Source: Streptomyces sp. NBC_01707 (GTDB lineage Bacteria > Actinomycetota > Actinomycetes > Streptomycetales > Streptomycetaceae). From it: a stretch of 64,000 nucleotides of DNA. The stretch covers positions 9,486,001-9,550,000 of the forward strand of contig NZ_CP109190.1 of assembly GCF_041438805.1 (NCBI RefSeq). Reading direction: 5' to 3'. Below the pieces are notes generated by a model, which saw only the letters and a program-made list of their open reading frames with translations, was not told the DNA's origin and did no database searches. How positions within the stretch are numbered: position 1 is the stretch's first letter; each line of letters starts with the position of its first letter. This document shows positions 18,043-25,700 of the stretch, piece after piece. The translations under genes were made by a program, and so were the position numbers.

Positions 18043-18585
18043 GATGTTCCATTCATTGCATGCCGGAGTCGTGCAGATCACTGATATCCCGAGTCGGCCT
18101 GTGCATGTGACGATGACCATCGCTCCGCCGGTTCTCCCGGATTCTGCCAAAGCCGAAGCGGTTTCACGGCGGGAACCCGCCGACGTCAAGGGCATTCCTG
18201 CAGGCAGGAAGGCCGGGAGCGGAGCGGATCTTGATTCGGGCCGTGGATGTCAACGCTTTTGGGACGCCTTCACGGGGATCGTGCAGATGGCGTCCGGAAC
18301 GCTGTGATCAGCGTACCAAAGCTCTTCTTCGTCACACACGCGCACGTCCGCTGGTGGACAGACGTTGGGTGACAGTGTCATTTCATCCGCTGACCACGGA
18401 TGCTGTTTACGACCGGTCGGTCCACCGCCTGCCGTAAATCGATCGCCGCGCACCCGGCAACCGGTAGGAAACGGGCGTCAGGCTGCGCGGCGCAGCGTGT
18501 GCGTGTGTGCTCCTGGCGCCGCCCGGTTGCCGGTAGCCCGTTGGCTGAGCGGGTGTCGCGAGTGCGGCGCTCCGCCGCTATGGCA
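18043..18585. other. Intergenic region with no recognised gene
   Basis: About 540 bp between divergent genes. No open frame here shows a recognisable domain. It contains a short palindrome TGACAGTGTCA at 18370-18380. The ECF41-like promoter of the next gene begins at 18586. Confidence 0.5.
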
Positions 18586-18612
18586 TGTCACACCGTCCTG
18601 CCACGCCCGGTC
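18586..18612 (+). promoter_or_regulatory. ECF41-type promoter candidate (TGTCACA-N16-GGTC)
   Basis: TGTCACA at 18586-18592 is followed after 16 nt by GGTC at 18609-18612, 33 nt before the flavoprotein start at 18645. It resembles the TGTCACA/CGTC promoters described for ECF41 sigma factors. The same arrangement occurs at 23807-23833, and a related one precedes the ECF41 gene at 21344. Confidence 0.6.
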
Positions 18613-18644
18613 TATGTGGTGTCGAACAACGAACAGAGGAAATC

Positions 18645-20036
18645 ATGCGTGAGATTGTGATTGTCGGTGGCGGCTACGCGGGTTTCTACACTGCATGGGG
18701 CCTTGAGAAGACGCTGCGTAGGGGCGAGGCGCGGGTCACGGTTGTCGACCCGCGTCCTTACATGACCTACCAGCCCTTCCTTCCGGAGGTGACGGCTGGA
18801 TCGGTCGAGGCACGTCACGCCGCTGTGTCGATGCGGCGGCACCTGCGCCGCACCAGGCTGATCGCGGGGAGGGTGACCGAGATCAGCAACGCGGGTCGGA
18901 CCGTGACCGTCCGACCCGTGAGCGGAGCCGACTACGAACTCCGTTACGACACTCTCGTAGTCACTGCCGGCGCCGTGACCCGCACCTTCCCCATACCTGG
19001 TCTGGCGCAGCAGGCGATCGGCCTGAAGCACGTGGAGGAGGCGGTGGCCATTCGTGACCGGCTGATGACCGCATTCGACCAGGCAACGTCGCTGCCGCCT
19101 GGTGCCGAGCGGCGAAAGCTGCTCACCGTCACGTTCGTGGGCGGCGGGTTCTCAGGCGTCGAGGGCTTCGGCGAGCTACTGTCGCTGGCGACTGCGATGC
19201 TCAAGTCCTACCCGGAACTGAGCTTCGGCGACCTGTCGTTCCACCTGGTTGAGGCCCGGGGCCGCATCCTGCCCGAGGTGGGAGACAAGCCCGGTGCCTG
19301 GGTGGTGCGCTCTTTGGAGCGCCGTGGTGCGCATATCCACCTGAACACGCAGCTCCTCTCTGCCGAGGACGGGCACGTTGTGCTCTCCAGCGGAGAGGAG
19401 TTCGATTCGGCGCTGATCGTCTGGACCGCCGGCAACGCCTCGAACCCTGTCGTGCACAACCACACGGATCTGCCGGTCGACGAGCGAGGCCTGCTCGTGG
19501 TCCGTCCCGATCTTCGCGTGGGCACCGACAGCGAGCCCGTACTGGGTGTGTGGGCGGCCGGAGACGATGCGGCCGTTCCCGACCTTGCTTCGTCCGTAAT
19601 GGGGGCGCACACGGTGCCGAATGCCCAGCACGCCGTACGGCAGGGCAAGCGCCTGGCAAAGAACATTGCAGCCGACCTGCACGGTGGCAGAATCCGAAAC
19701 TACCGCCACAGCAGTCTGGGAGTAGTGGCGACGCTGGGGCTGGGGCGGGGCATCTTCCAGTACAAGAGCATCGTCATCAGGGGACTTCCCGCCTGGCTGA
19801 TGCACCGGGGGTATCACGTCCTGGCCGTTCCCACCTGGGAGCGCAAAGTCCGCGTTCTCACCGTCTGGCTCACCGCTGCTCTGTTCGGCCGGGACCTCGT
19901 CTCGCTCGCCTCCGTTCAGCACCCACGGGACGCGTTCATCACGAGCGGTAATCCGCAGCGCTCAGGCGAGAGCCCGACAGCTACTGACGGGGAGGCACGT
20001 GCCGACGCGTGCGCTTGGAGCCACCCAACCCGATGA
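18645..20036 (+). CDS. NDH-2-like FAD-dependent pyridine nucleotide oxidoreductase
   Basis: A 463-aa flavoprotein of the type II NADH dehydrogenase family. FAD binding is shown by IVIVGGGYAGFYTAWGLEK at the N-terminus and VWAAGDDAAVP late in the sequence. NAD(P)H binding is shown by VTFVGGGFSGVEGFGEL near residue 160-180. A hydrophobic C-terminal region suggests membrane association. The start at 18645 follows AGAGGA and fits the fold; the open frame extends upstream without support. A candidate ECF41 promoter lies 33 nt upstream and the ECF41 gene is 1.3 kb downstream, a linkage known for ECF41 factors and oxidoreductases. Confidence 0.88.
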   Translation: MREIVIVGGGYAGFYTAWGLEKTLRRGEARVTVVDPRPYMTYQPFLPEVTAGSVEARHAAVSMRRHLRRTRLIAGRVTEISNAGRTVTVRPVSGADYELRYDTLVVTAGAVTRTFPIPGLAQQAIGLKHVEEAVAIRDRLMTAFDQATSLPPGAERRKLLTVTFVGGGFSGVEGFGELLSLATAMLKSYPELSFGDLSFHLVEARGRILPEVGDKPGAWVVRSLERRGAHIHLNTQLLSAEDGHVVLSSGEEFDSALIVWTAGNASNPVVHNHTDLPVDERGLLVVRPDLRVGTDSEPVLGVWAAGDDAAVPDLASSVMGAHTVPNAQHAVRQGKRLAKNIAADLHGGRIRNYRHSSLGVVATLGLGRGIFQYKSIVIRGLPAWLMHRGYHVLAVPTWERKVRVLTVWLTAALFGRDLVSLASVQHPRDAFITSGNPQRSGESPTATDGEARADACAWSHPTR

Positions 20037-20212
20037 TGAACGAGTGGGCAGAGATGACTTTTCTCTGCCGGGCAGGCCTGGGACAGGGAATCACCAGGAT
20101 GAGCGAAGACCACGTAGTCAGACGTGAAGAGACTGTCCGCACGGCTGCTACAGACGGCCGGGTTCTTGGCCGGCGGGGGAGTGGGCCCCTGCCGGTCCGC
20201 CGTATGCTCCCG

Positions 20213-20690
20213 GTGAGCGAGGACATGCCGCTGATCAAACGATGGAGCACACTCGATCGGCTCCACAGTCAGTTCGAGACCCGTGTCGAGCGACAGCGTC
20301 CGGGCCTGCAGGGCCGCGAGTTCTACGCCCTCGGTGCCCTCTAAGGGCTGTCCCGTAATCCCTGGTGGATCAGCGCGCGGCGTCAGATGCGGTGCATCGT
20401 AAGGCGGACGAACATCCTCATACTGGGTGTATTCGGGCGTTCCGACAACGCGGCGAGGTGCCGTAGCTGTCGTCGTGCGCCCGCCATGGATTACGGGACA
20501 GCCCTCAGGGAGAGGCATCCGTTTCTGCGCAGCTGCTCTATCTCAGCGACCTGGCCGGCAAGGCCGGACTGAGTCCCCCCACGACCTGGCTCGTGGCCCG
20601 TCTTTCGGGCCACGGCCTTGTCGCGACGTCTACCTCGACGCGGGCGACAGCTCCCGGAAGGCCGAGCGGTGGCCGCTCCGTTCCCTACGA
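20213..20690 (+). pseudogene. MarR-family regulator interrupted by a MITE-like insertion
   Basis: From the GTG at 20213 the frame encodes PLIKRWSTLDRLHSQFE and GREFYALGAL, an N-terminal MarR helix region, then meets a stop at 20342-20344 next to an inserted element. Beyond the insertion the sequence resumes as SVSAQLLYLSDLAGKAGLSP and LVARLSGHGLVATSTS, the MarR winged helix (sister of LSDLA--AGLS-STTSRLVARL). Later codons are out of register and the C-terminal helix is not recognisable. The gene is inactivated. It lay between the flavoprotein and ECF41 genes, so it may once have regulated them. Confidence 0.7.
20344..20505. mobile_element. MITE-like element, 162 bp with perfect 18-bp terminal inverted repeats
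   Basis: The ends are AGGGCTGTCCCGTAATCC (20344-20361) and its exact reverse complement (20488-20505). The interior carries no transposase frame. The element splits the MarR gene. Flanking bases (CTA on the left, CAG on the right) do not give a clear target duplication. The repeat type resembles ends of streptomycete IS5-like elements, so it was probably mobilised in trans (inference). Confidence 0.82.
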
Positions 20691-20699
20691 TCATCCGGC

Positions 20700-21101
20700 T
20701 CTGTGCCGTTCCCCCTTCCGGTGGACTGGAGGCCGCGGTCTGCTTGCACCGTGTCACCCGTATCCGTGTTGCGGTGACACGCATTGTTGTGATGCGTCCG
20801 CTCTCCGGGGGTGAGTGGCTGTCGGTGGCGGGAAGGCGTTGCCGCGGGGCTCATTCGGCCCGTGTTGGGACGCGGAGTGACCCCACCACTGATCAACATT
20901 GTGTCAATGCTTTAATGGCATTGTTGGGAGCGATTCCATGGTCTTGGGCTGGTGACTATGCGCGGCCTGCTACTCATATGAACCTTGTACTCAGAGATGT
21001 GATTTGATCCGTTGGTCGGGCCGTAAGCACACGAAAGCACTGTGTTGTGCCTGCTACCTGCCACCTTGACGACGACCGGCAGCACCCCGCTGCCCCGGTC
21101 C
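20700..21101. other. Gene-poor segment upstream of the ECF41 gene
   Basis: About 400 bp with no recognisable coding region and relatively A+T-rich DNA around 20890-21010. It includes an inverted repeat CAATGC-N7-GCATTG at 20905-20923, which could be an operator that has lost its gene. Confidence 0.4.
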
Positions 21102-21128
21102 TGTCACAGGAACGGGTCAATCCCGTTC
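21102..21128 (+). promoter_or_regulatory. ECF41-like promoter candidate of the sigma gene
   Basis: TGTCACA at 21102-21108 is followed after 15-16 nt by CGTTC (21124-21128). It lies about 215 nt before the sigma factor start and suggests autoregulation. The downstream box is weaker than at the other two sites. Confidence 0.45.
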
Positions 21129-21343
21129 GTGGGGCGGACTCGATCCGGGCAGCCCCATGACCATCAGTGATCACAGCTCCTGCCGCTCCGAAACAAGCCA
21201 AGCAGCGCCTAACACCCTGCGGTACCGCGGTCGCCAGGAGCGCGACCTGGGACACCAGTTGCCGGAGCGGTCCGCGACCACGCGGTCGCTGCGTGGTCAC
21301 ACTCCTGAACAGCCACAACCGGAGGAACGGATACCGCACGATC

Positions 21344-22447
21344 ATGCATTTCGAGCCATCCCCCACAACGAATTCCCTTGAAGAGGCTGTTGCTGTCTTT
21401 GTGCAGCACCGGACACGTCTCCTCGGAATCGCCTACCGCGTGCTCGGCAGCGCGGTCGAGGCTGAAGACGTCGTCCAGGAAGCGTGGCTGCGCTGGCAGA
21501 GGACCGACCGCTCCGTGGTGGTCAGTCCGGTGGCCTTCCTCGCGAGTACGACGACCCGCTTGGCCATCAACGTTGCGCAGTCTGCGCGGGTGCGTCGGGA
21601 AACCTATATAGGACCATGGCTGCCTGAGCCCATCGACACAAGCTCCGACCCCGAGGTGGGCGCGCAGCGTGCAGAAGCTCTGGAGCTGGCTCTGCTGCTG
21701 GTGTTGGAGAAGTTGAGTCCCACTGAACGTGCCGCATACGTACTGCGCGAGGCGTTCGATTACACCTATCCCGAGATCGCTGAAATCCTTCAACTCACCC
21801 TCGTCAACGTGCGGAAGATCGTGAGCCGCGCTCGCAAGCATCTGTCGGCCGAGCAGCGGGAGAGCGTGGACGCGGAAGAACACCGACACCTGCTGAACAC
21901 CTTCGTCTCAGCAGCTCAAACGGGGGACGTGGCCTCGTTGGAAGCCCTCCTCACCCCCGATGTAGTCAGTCTGTCCGACGGCAACGGTATCCGGGGGGTC
22001 GCTCGTATACCCGTGTTGGGCCGTGCATGCGTGGCCAACCTGGCGACCGCCTATCCGCGCTTCTGGCGGGGCGCGGACGCCAGGCCTGTCGACGCCAACG
22101 GACGTGCAGGCGTGATGATCTACCGCGATGGCGAGCCCACCACGTTCCTGACGATCGCCGCCTCGAAGGAAGGCATCCACAAGGTGATGTGGGTATTCAA
22201 CGCAAGCAAGATCGCCGCGTTCCTGGATTCGCGCTTCCGCTTCGCAGTGGCTCTCGGCTCTGCGCCGGGGGTCTGTGTCCCCGCCAGGGTGACGAGGGGG
22301 CCCGGCGGAGAACAACGAAGGCTCCCGACCCGACTGAGCCTGATGCCGGATCACACGGGAGGACACGTGATCGATGAGTCCACACGCGCCCTTCTGCGGC
22401 GTGGAGTGCCGGTAGGAACAGCTGCCGAGGGGCCACGACCGACCTGA
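21344..22447 (+). CDS. sigJ: ECF41-family RNA polymerase sigma factor (SigJ-like) with SnoaL-like C-terminal domain
   Basis: A 367-aa extracytoplasmic-function sigma factor. Region 2 is RTRLLGIAYRVLGSAVEAEDVVQEAWLR and region 4 is LSPTERAAYVLREAFDYTY with EIAEILQLTLVNVRKIVSRAR. Linker and regulatory-tail signatures of ECF41 are visible: GPWLPEPI, a DGNG variant of DGGGR, and FNASKIAAF at the NPDKL position. The SnoaL-like tail normally controls activity without a separate anti-sigma factor. The ATG at 21344 is 18 nt from the nearest GGAGG, which is long. The last ~60 residues exceed the family length and look non-homologous, perhaps after a 3' rearrangement next to IS debris. Confidence 0.88.
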   Translation: MHFEPSPTTNSLEEAVAVFVQHRTRLLGIAYRVLGSAVEAEDVVQEAWLRWQRTDRSVVVSPVAFLASTTTRLAINVAQSARVRRETYIGPWLPEPIDTSSDPEVGAQRAEALELALLLVLEKLSPTERAAYVLREAFDYTYPEIAEILQLTLVNVRKIVSRARKHLSAEQRESVDAEEHRHLLNTFVSAAQTGDVASLEALLTPDVVSLSDGNGIRGVARIPVLGRACVANLATAYPRFWRGADARPVDANGRAGVMIYRDGEPTTFLTIAASKEGIHKVMWVFNASKIAAFLDSRFRFAVALGSAPGVCVPARVTRGPGGEQRRLPTRLSLMPDHTGGHVIDESTRALLRRGVPVGTAAEGPRPT

Positions 22448-22485
22448 CGCTTGTTCCGCTTTGACGGACACGCTTGGTGTGGTGG

Positions 22486-22764
22486 TCAGGCTGCGAGTGC
22501 GGTCTCGTAGCCGGCGGGCCTGCGGTAGCCGAGGCTGCTGTGCAGTCGCTGCAAATGGATGCGGGGGGCTCCGTAGGTGCCGCGCGAGTGCTGGTGGACC
22601 GCGGCGAAATGGCCGGTCAGTTCGGCATCACGGACCGCCCGTGGACCGGGTTTTCCGGTTCGGCGGGCGTGGAAGGCGGTTCGGGAGACCTTCAGCAGTT
22701 CACACGCGCACTTGGCGTTGTGGCCGCTCTGCTTCTCCGCCTCGATGAACGGGTGCACCGTCAC
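22486..22764 (-). mobile_element. Internally deleted IS3-family OrfB (in-frame 92-aa remnant)
   Basis: The first ~70 residues (FIEAEKQSGHN, CELLKVSRTAFHARRTGKPG, SRGTYGAPRIH) are the N-terminus of an IS3 OrfB. They are joined in frame to its last residues (LQRLHSSLGYRRPAGYETAL). The whole DDE catalytic core is missing. The GTG start at 22764 keeps AAGGAG upstream, so a short peptide containing the HTH-like N-terminus could still be made. Confidence 0.8.
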
Positions 22765-22789
22765 CGGGTCTCCTTGATGCTCCTATGTC

Positions 22790-23340
22790 AAGCAGCCAAC
22801 TCGACTGGCTCTGTGGCACCCTCACCTGCTCCACGAACCTGCGTGACGACGACCGCGCAGCCGAGACAGCTTGTATCGGGCCTGCGCCCGCGCAACGAAA
22901 CCTTCGCCAACCATGGCCTTTCCGGGGCTCTGGCCGATGGACGACTGAGGGGATTTCCAACAGCTGCGCGAACAAGGCTTTGAAACCTGGTGAAGCGGGG
23001 AGTCGATTCGTCGGAGCGGTGAAACCGGGATACCCCACGCGGCCGATGTCGGTGTTGGAGCGGCCGCACCTCAGGCTGCGTGCCGGCCACCCCGGTGCGC
23101 GGCGCGGGAGCCGACCGGTGTCAGGACGGCCAGGCAGCACCACGCCAGGCAGCGACAAGGGTTTGGTGATCAGGAGCGCCGCGATGACTCCGGTGCTCAG
23201 CACGGGCACGGCCGTGCAGGTGGCGGCGAGTACTGCGAGGCCCGCAGCCAGGTGGACGATGTCGGCCGTGATGGAGGGAGGCGTGCCAGTGCAAGATCCA
23301 CACACCGCGCGATCCGCGGCCGCCGCCGGCCGTTCGCAGT
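22790..23340. other. IS-flanked segment with no assignable gene
   Basis: Both strands are open for long stretches, as usual at this G+C content, but no domain is recognisable. A hydrophobic minus-strand run (ADIVHLAAGLAVLAATC, about 23200-23270) might come from a membrane-protein fragment. It is enclosed by IS3 and IS30 remnants. Confidence 0.35.
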
Positions 23341-23343
23341 TCA

Positions 23344-23560
23344 TCACCTCGGGTGTGACGTGACCACCGGGACGTTGCCGCGTTCGAGCACGTGGGACGC
23401 GCAGCGCAGGCCCGGTTCGGAGGCAGGCGACCAGCTCACGCTTGAGCACGTCGCGCCCCTGGACGTAAAGCGCCTGGTGGATCGCCTCGTGCGAGATGCG
23501 CATGGACTCATCATCGGAAGTCCGGGGGCAACCGGTTCGTGATCTGCCGTGGGCTCCACG
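23344..23560 (-). mobile_element. IS30-family transposase fragment
   Basis: The minus strand reads DDESMRISHEAIHQALYVQG followed by LKRELVACLRTG and RVPRARTRQRPGGHV. This is the central part of an IS30 transposase, where relatives have MRISHEAIYQALYVQGRG-LKREL. Both ends are missing and the sequence then merges into unrelated DNA. Confidence 0.75.
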
Positions 23561-23639
23561 ACGACGCCTACTGCCGGTTCTGTCGACGGGGCTTGTTGCG
23601 GCCCTTCCGCTCCGGCGTTACCGGCCCGGCATCGGCTTC

Positions 23640-23775
23640 TCGTCCGGAGCCTGGATCACCCCGGCGCGCCTGTCCGGCACGCCCCTCGGCCCGGAGGCGT
23701 CCTCCAGCCGCCCAGCCGCCTGCGGCGGTCGGACTCCCCGCGCGAACATCTCGGTGGCCTCGCACCGATATGAAG
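23640..23775 (-). mobile_element. Possible IS630-type transposase N-terminal fragment
   Basis: The minus strand encodes ATEMFARGVRPPQAAGRLE, resembling the start of the HTH of IS630-type transposases (FARGV-P-EVA-RL-VS). Only about 20 residues are recognisable before similarity ends, so the identification is weak. Confidence 0.35.
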
Positions 23776-23806
23776 CTCAGCCAAATCCTCGGCTCAGGAC
23801 GGCTGC

Positions 23807-23833
23807 TGTCACAAACACCTCAGCTGTCGGGTC
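23807..23833 (+). promoter_or_regulatory. ECF41-type promoter candidate (TGTCACA-N16-GGTC)
   Basis: TGTCACA at 23807-23813 is followed after 16 nt by GGTC at 23830-23833, 60 nt before the zinc-ribbon gene at 23893. The boxes and spacing are identical to the site at 18586-18612. Confidence 0.6.
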
Positions 23834-23892
23834 TAGTGAACGTGACGGACCAGCCTCCGCACACCGCGCTCAACACACCCAGAGGAGCTCAC

Positions 23893-24165
23893 ATGAGCGA
23901 GATAGCAGGGATCCGCATCGCACACGAGGCCTATGCCTTTGCCTGTATGCGCTGCGGATACGGCTGGGAGCAGGCCTACGAGATTGAGCACCACACGGAC
24001 GCCGCAGGACACGACTTCATCATCTACAAGGCCGACGGGGTGCACGTTCCGTCGCCGCTGTCCCGGCTGACGTGCCGGAACTGCGGCGAGCACAAGGTGC
24101 GCATCATGCGGGCGGGCCAGGTTTCGTCGGTGAGCACGAACCGTTCCGAGAAAGGATCTCAATGA
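23893..24165 (+). CDS. Small zinc-ribbon protein of unknown function
   Basis: A 90-aa protein with two CxxC knuckles (FACMRCGYGW near residue 17-26 and LTCRNCGEHK near 65-74), which should bind one zinc ion. It has no membrane segment or signal peptide. The ATG at 23893 has AGGAG 6 nt upstream; the longer open frame crosses IS debris and is not used. I know similar proteins only as conserved actinobacterial hypotheticals. A TGTCACA/GGTC promoter candidate 60 nt upstream places it in the predicted ECF41 regulon. Confidence 0.8.
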   Translation: MSEIAGIRIAHEAYAFACMRCGYGWEQAYEIEHHTDAAGHDFIIYKADGVHVPSPLSRLTCRNCGEHKVRIMRAGQVSSVSTNRSEKGSQ

Positions 24166-24579
24166 CCAACTCTCAAAGAGCGTTTTGTCCTGGCAAGGGC
24201 GTTTGGTAACTCGCGGGAGGTCAGAGGGCCGGTGGCCGCGGACACAGGCGTGTGAGGATCCGTTCGTGGACTGTGTGTGGACCGCGACGTGGCGATGGCC
24301 GGTGCCGCGGACTGCGTGGGAAGAGGAGATCTGGTCCTGTTCCTGTTCCTGGTGCCGTGCCGCCGCGCATGTGGGTGGCGAGTGGTTCGAGCTCGCGCGG
24401 CCGCCGAACCCGAGGGAGAGGCACTGGGAGGGGGCCGTCGCAGACGGCCTTTCTGACGACGTTTCCCGTGCCTTCGGCATCTTTCGCAGGACTCTATGCG
24501 GGATCCAGGAAGCCGGCATGCCGCCGTCTGGCTATGGGTGGCTGCCCAGAACCGGAGAGCGCCTGCGGCGCCTGCCGGG
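24166..24579. other. Region with no recognised gene
   Basis: About 410 bp after the zinc-ribbon gene. The plus and minus frames are open but compositionally biased and match nothing I recognise. It ends at the stop codon of the ABC-F remnant on the minus strand. Confidence 0.4.
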
Positions 24580-24970
24580 TCAGCGGGTTTTGATGTCGCT
24601 CGTCAGCCGGTCGGGCCCGGGGGCGAGTCGAACCTCGCGGCCCTGCCACCGTCGGCGCAGCCAGCGGTCGTGGCTGACGATCACGATGGCACCTGGTCCG
24701 GTGCCGAGTGCCTCCTCCAGTTCGTCACACAAGCGGGGGGGGAGAGAGGTGGTTCGTGGGCTCGTCGAGCAGCAGCAGCAGCAGGTGGGGCGGGCGGGCC
24801 ACCAACAGGGGCAGCGCCAGCCGACGGCGCTGCCCCACCGACCGTTCCCCGACCGGTCTGTCCAGGTCGGCCCCGTGCATCAGGCCGAGTGAGCCGAGCG
24901 GCACCTTCGCCGCCCGAATGAGCTGCGTGGGGAGGATGAGCGTGGTGTGGGCGGCGACGTCGCCGGAGTC
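24580..24970 (-). pseudogene. 3' fragment of an ABC-F ATPase (antibiotic-resistance/ribosome-protection type)
   Basis: One uninterrupted minus-strand frame reads, in order, an ABC signature (SVGQRRRLALPLLVARP), Walker B (LLLLLLDEPTNHLS) and H-loop (AIVIVSHDRWLRRRWQG), ending in a stop at 24580-24582. This is the C-terminal half of the second ABC domain of an ABC-F protein. The Walker A, first ABC domain and linker are absent, so the gene is 5'-truncated. Upstream sequence (to about 24970) has no start with an SD. Confidence 0.75.
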
Positions 24971-25036
24971 GGGACTGTTCCATCCGGTTGAGAGACGTTC
25001 AGAGGTGAAGGATCTGTCAGACCACTTCGACAGCGA

Positions 25037-25573
25037 TCAGGCCACTGTGCCGCCGTCCCTCTGCGCTGTGGTCCTCCGCCCCTCGCGCAGCACTCGAGCG
25101 CGGGAAGCGAGGGGAATGGCCGAGGCCAGCAGCCCGAGGGCAAGCGCGGTCGACCCCCAGGCATGGCCGGACAGCCGGTTCAGACCGAGAGCGGCGTCGA
25201 GCGACCAGGGGCCCGGTCCGGTGAATCCGAGCACCGTGGCTACGGCGCCGTACCAGAACGGAAGCTCGCAGCCACCTCGCTGTGCCCAGAAGCCGTTGCC
25301 CGCTGTCGCGACGGTGGCCACCGTCATCGTGCCGACGACGACCGCGCAGCCGCCGGGCGTCAGCAGCCCGGCGGCGATCAGAAGCGCGCCCGCGAGCTCC
25401 GCCAGGCCGGCTGCCAGCGCCATCCGCGGGCCGGGGCGGAACCCCCACTGCTCGAAGACGGCGCCGGTGCCGGAAAGACCCGCTCCTCCGAACCAGCCGA
25501 GCAGCTTCTGTGTCGCGTGGCCGAACAGCAGAGCGGCGAGCAACACCCGCAGCAGCAGAAGTCCCACGCTCAT
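25037..25573 (-). CDS. DoxX-family membrane protein
   Basis: A 178-aa integral membrane protein with about four helices, including SVGLLLLRVLLAALLFGHAT, the typical DoxX opening with GHATQKLLGWFGG. GFRPGPRMALAAGLAELAGALLIAAGLLTP follows. DoxX proteins are thought to help redox or sulfur-stress functions at the membrane. The ATG at 25573 has AAGGT upstream and begins at the first helix. It is downstream of the amidohydrolase on the same strand (127-bp gap), so co-transcription is possible. Confidence 0.85.
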   Translation of the reverse strand: MSVGLLLLRVLLAALLFGHATQKLLGWFGGAGLSGTGAVFEQWGFRPGPRMALAAGLAELAGALLIAAGLLTPGGCAVVVGTMTVATVATAGNGFWAQRGGCELPFWYGAVATVLGFTGPGPWSLDAALGLNRLSGHAWGSTALALGLLASAIPLASRARVLREGRRTTAQRDGGTVA

Positions 25574-25700
25574 CGGAGTGACCTTCCATGTCGACAACAG
25601 CCCGAGCTGTACGGGGATGTGCGGTCTTCCCACTTCACGGCGTCCTCGGAGTCCCTGCCGCCGAAGTACGCCTGGACGTCACCCGTTCCTGGGCTCGGTC

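Noticed and set aside
24761..24785. CAG-type trinucleotide run as a repeat element
   Set aside because: It encodes the Leu run of the Walker B strand in the ABC-F fragment on the minus strand, so it is explained by coding sequence.
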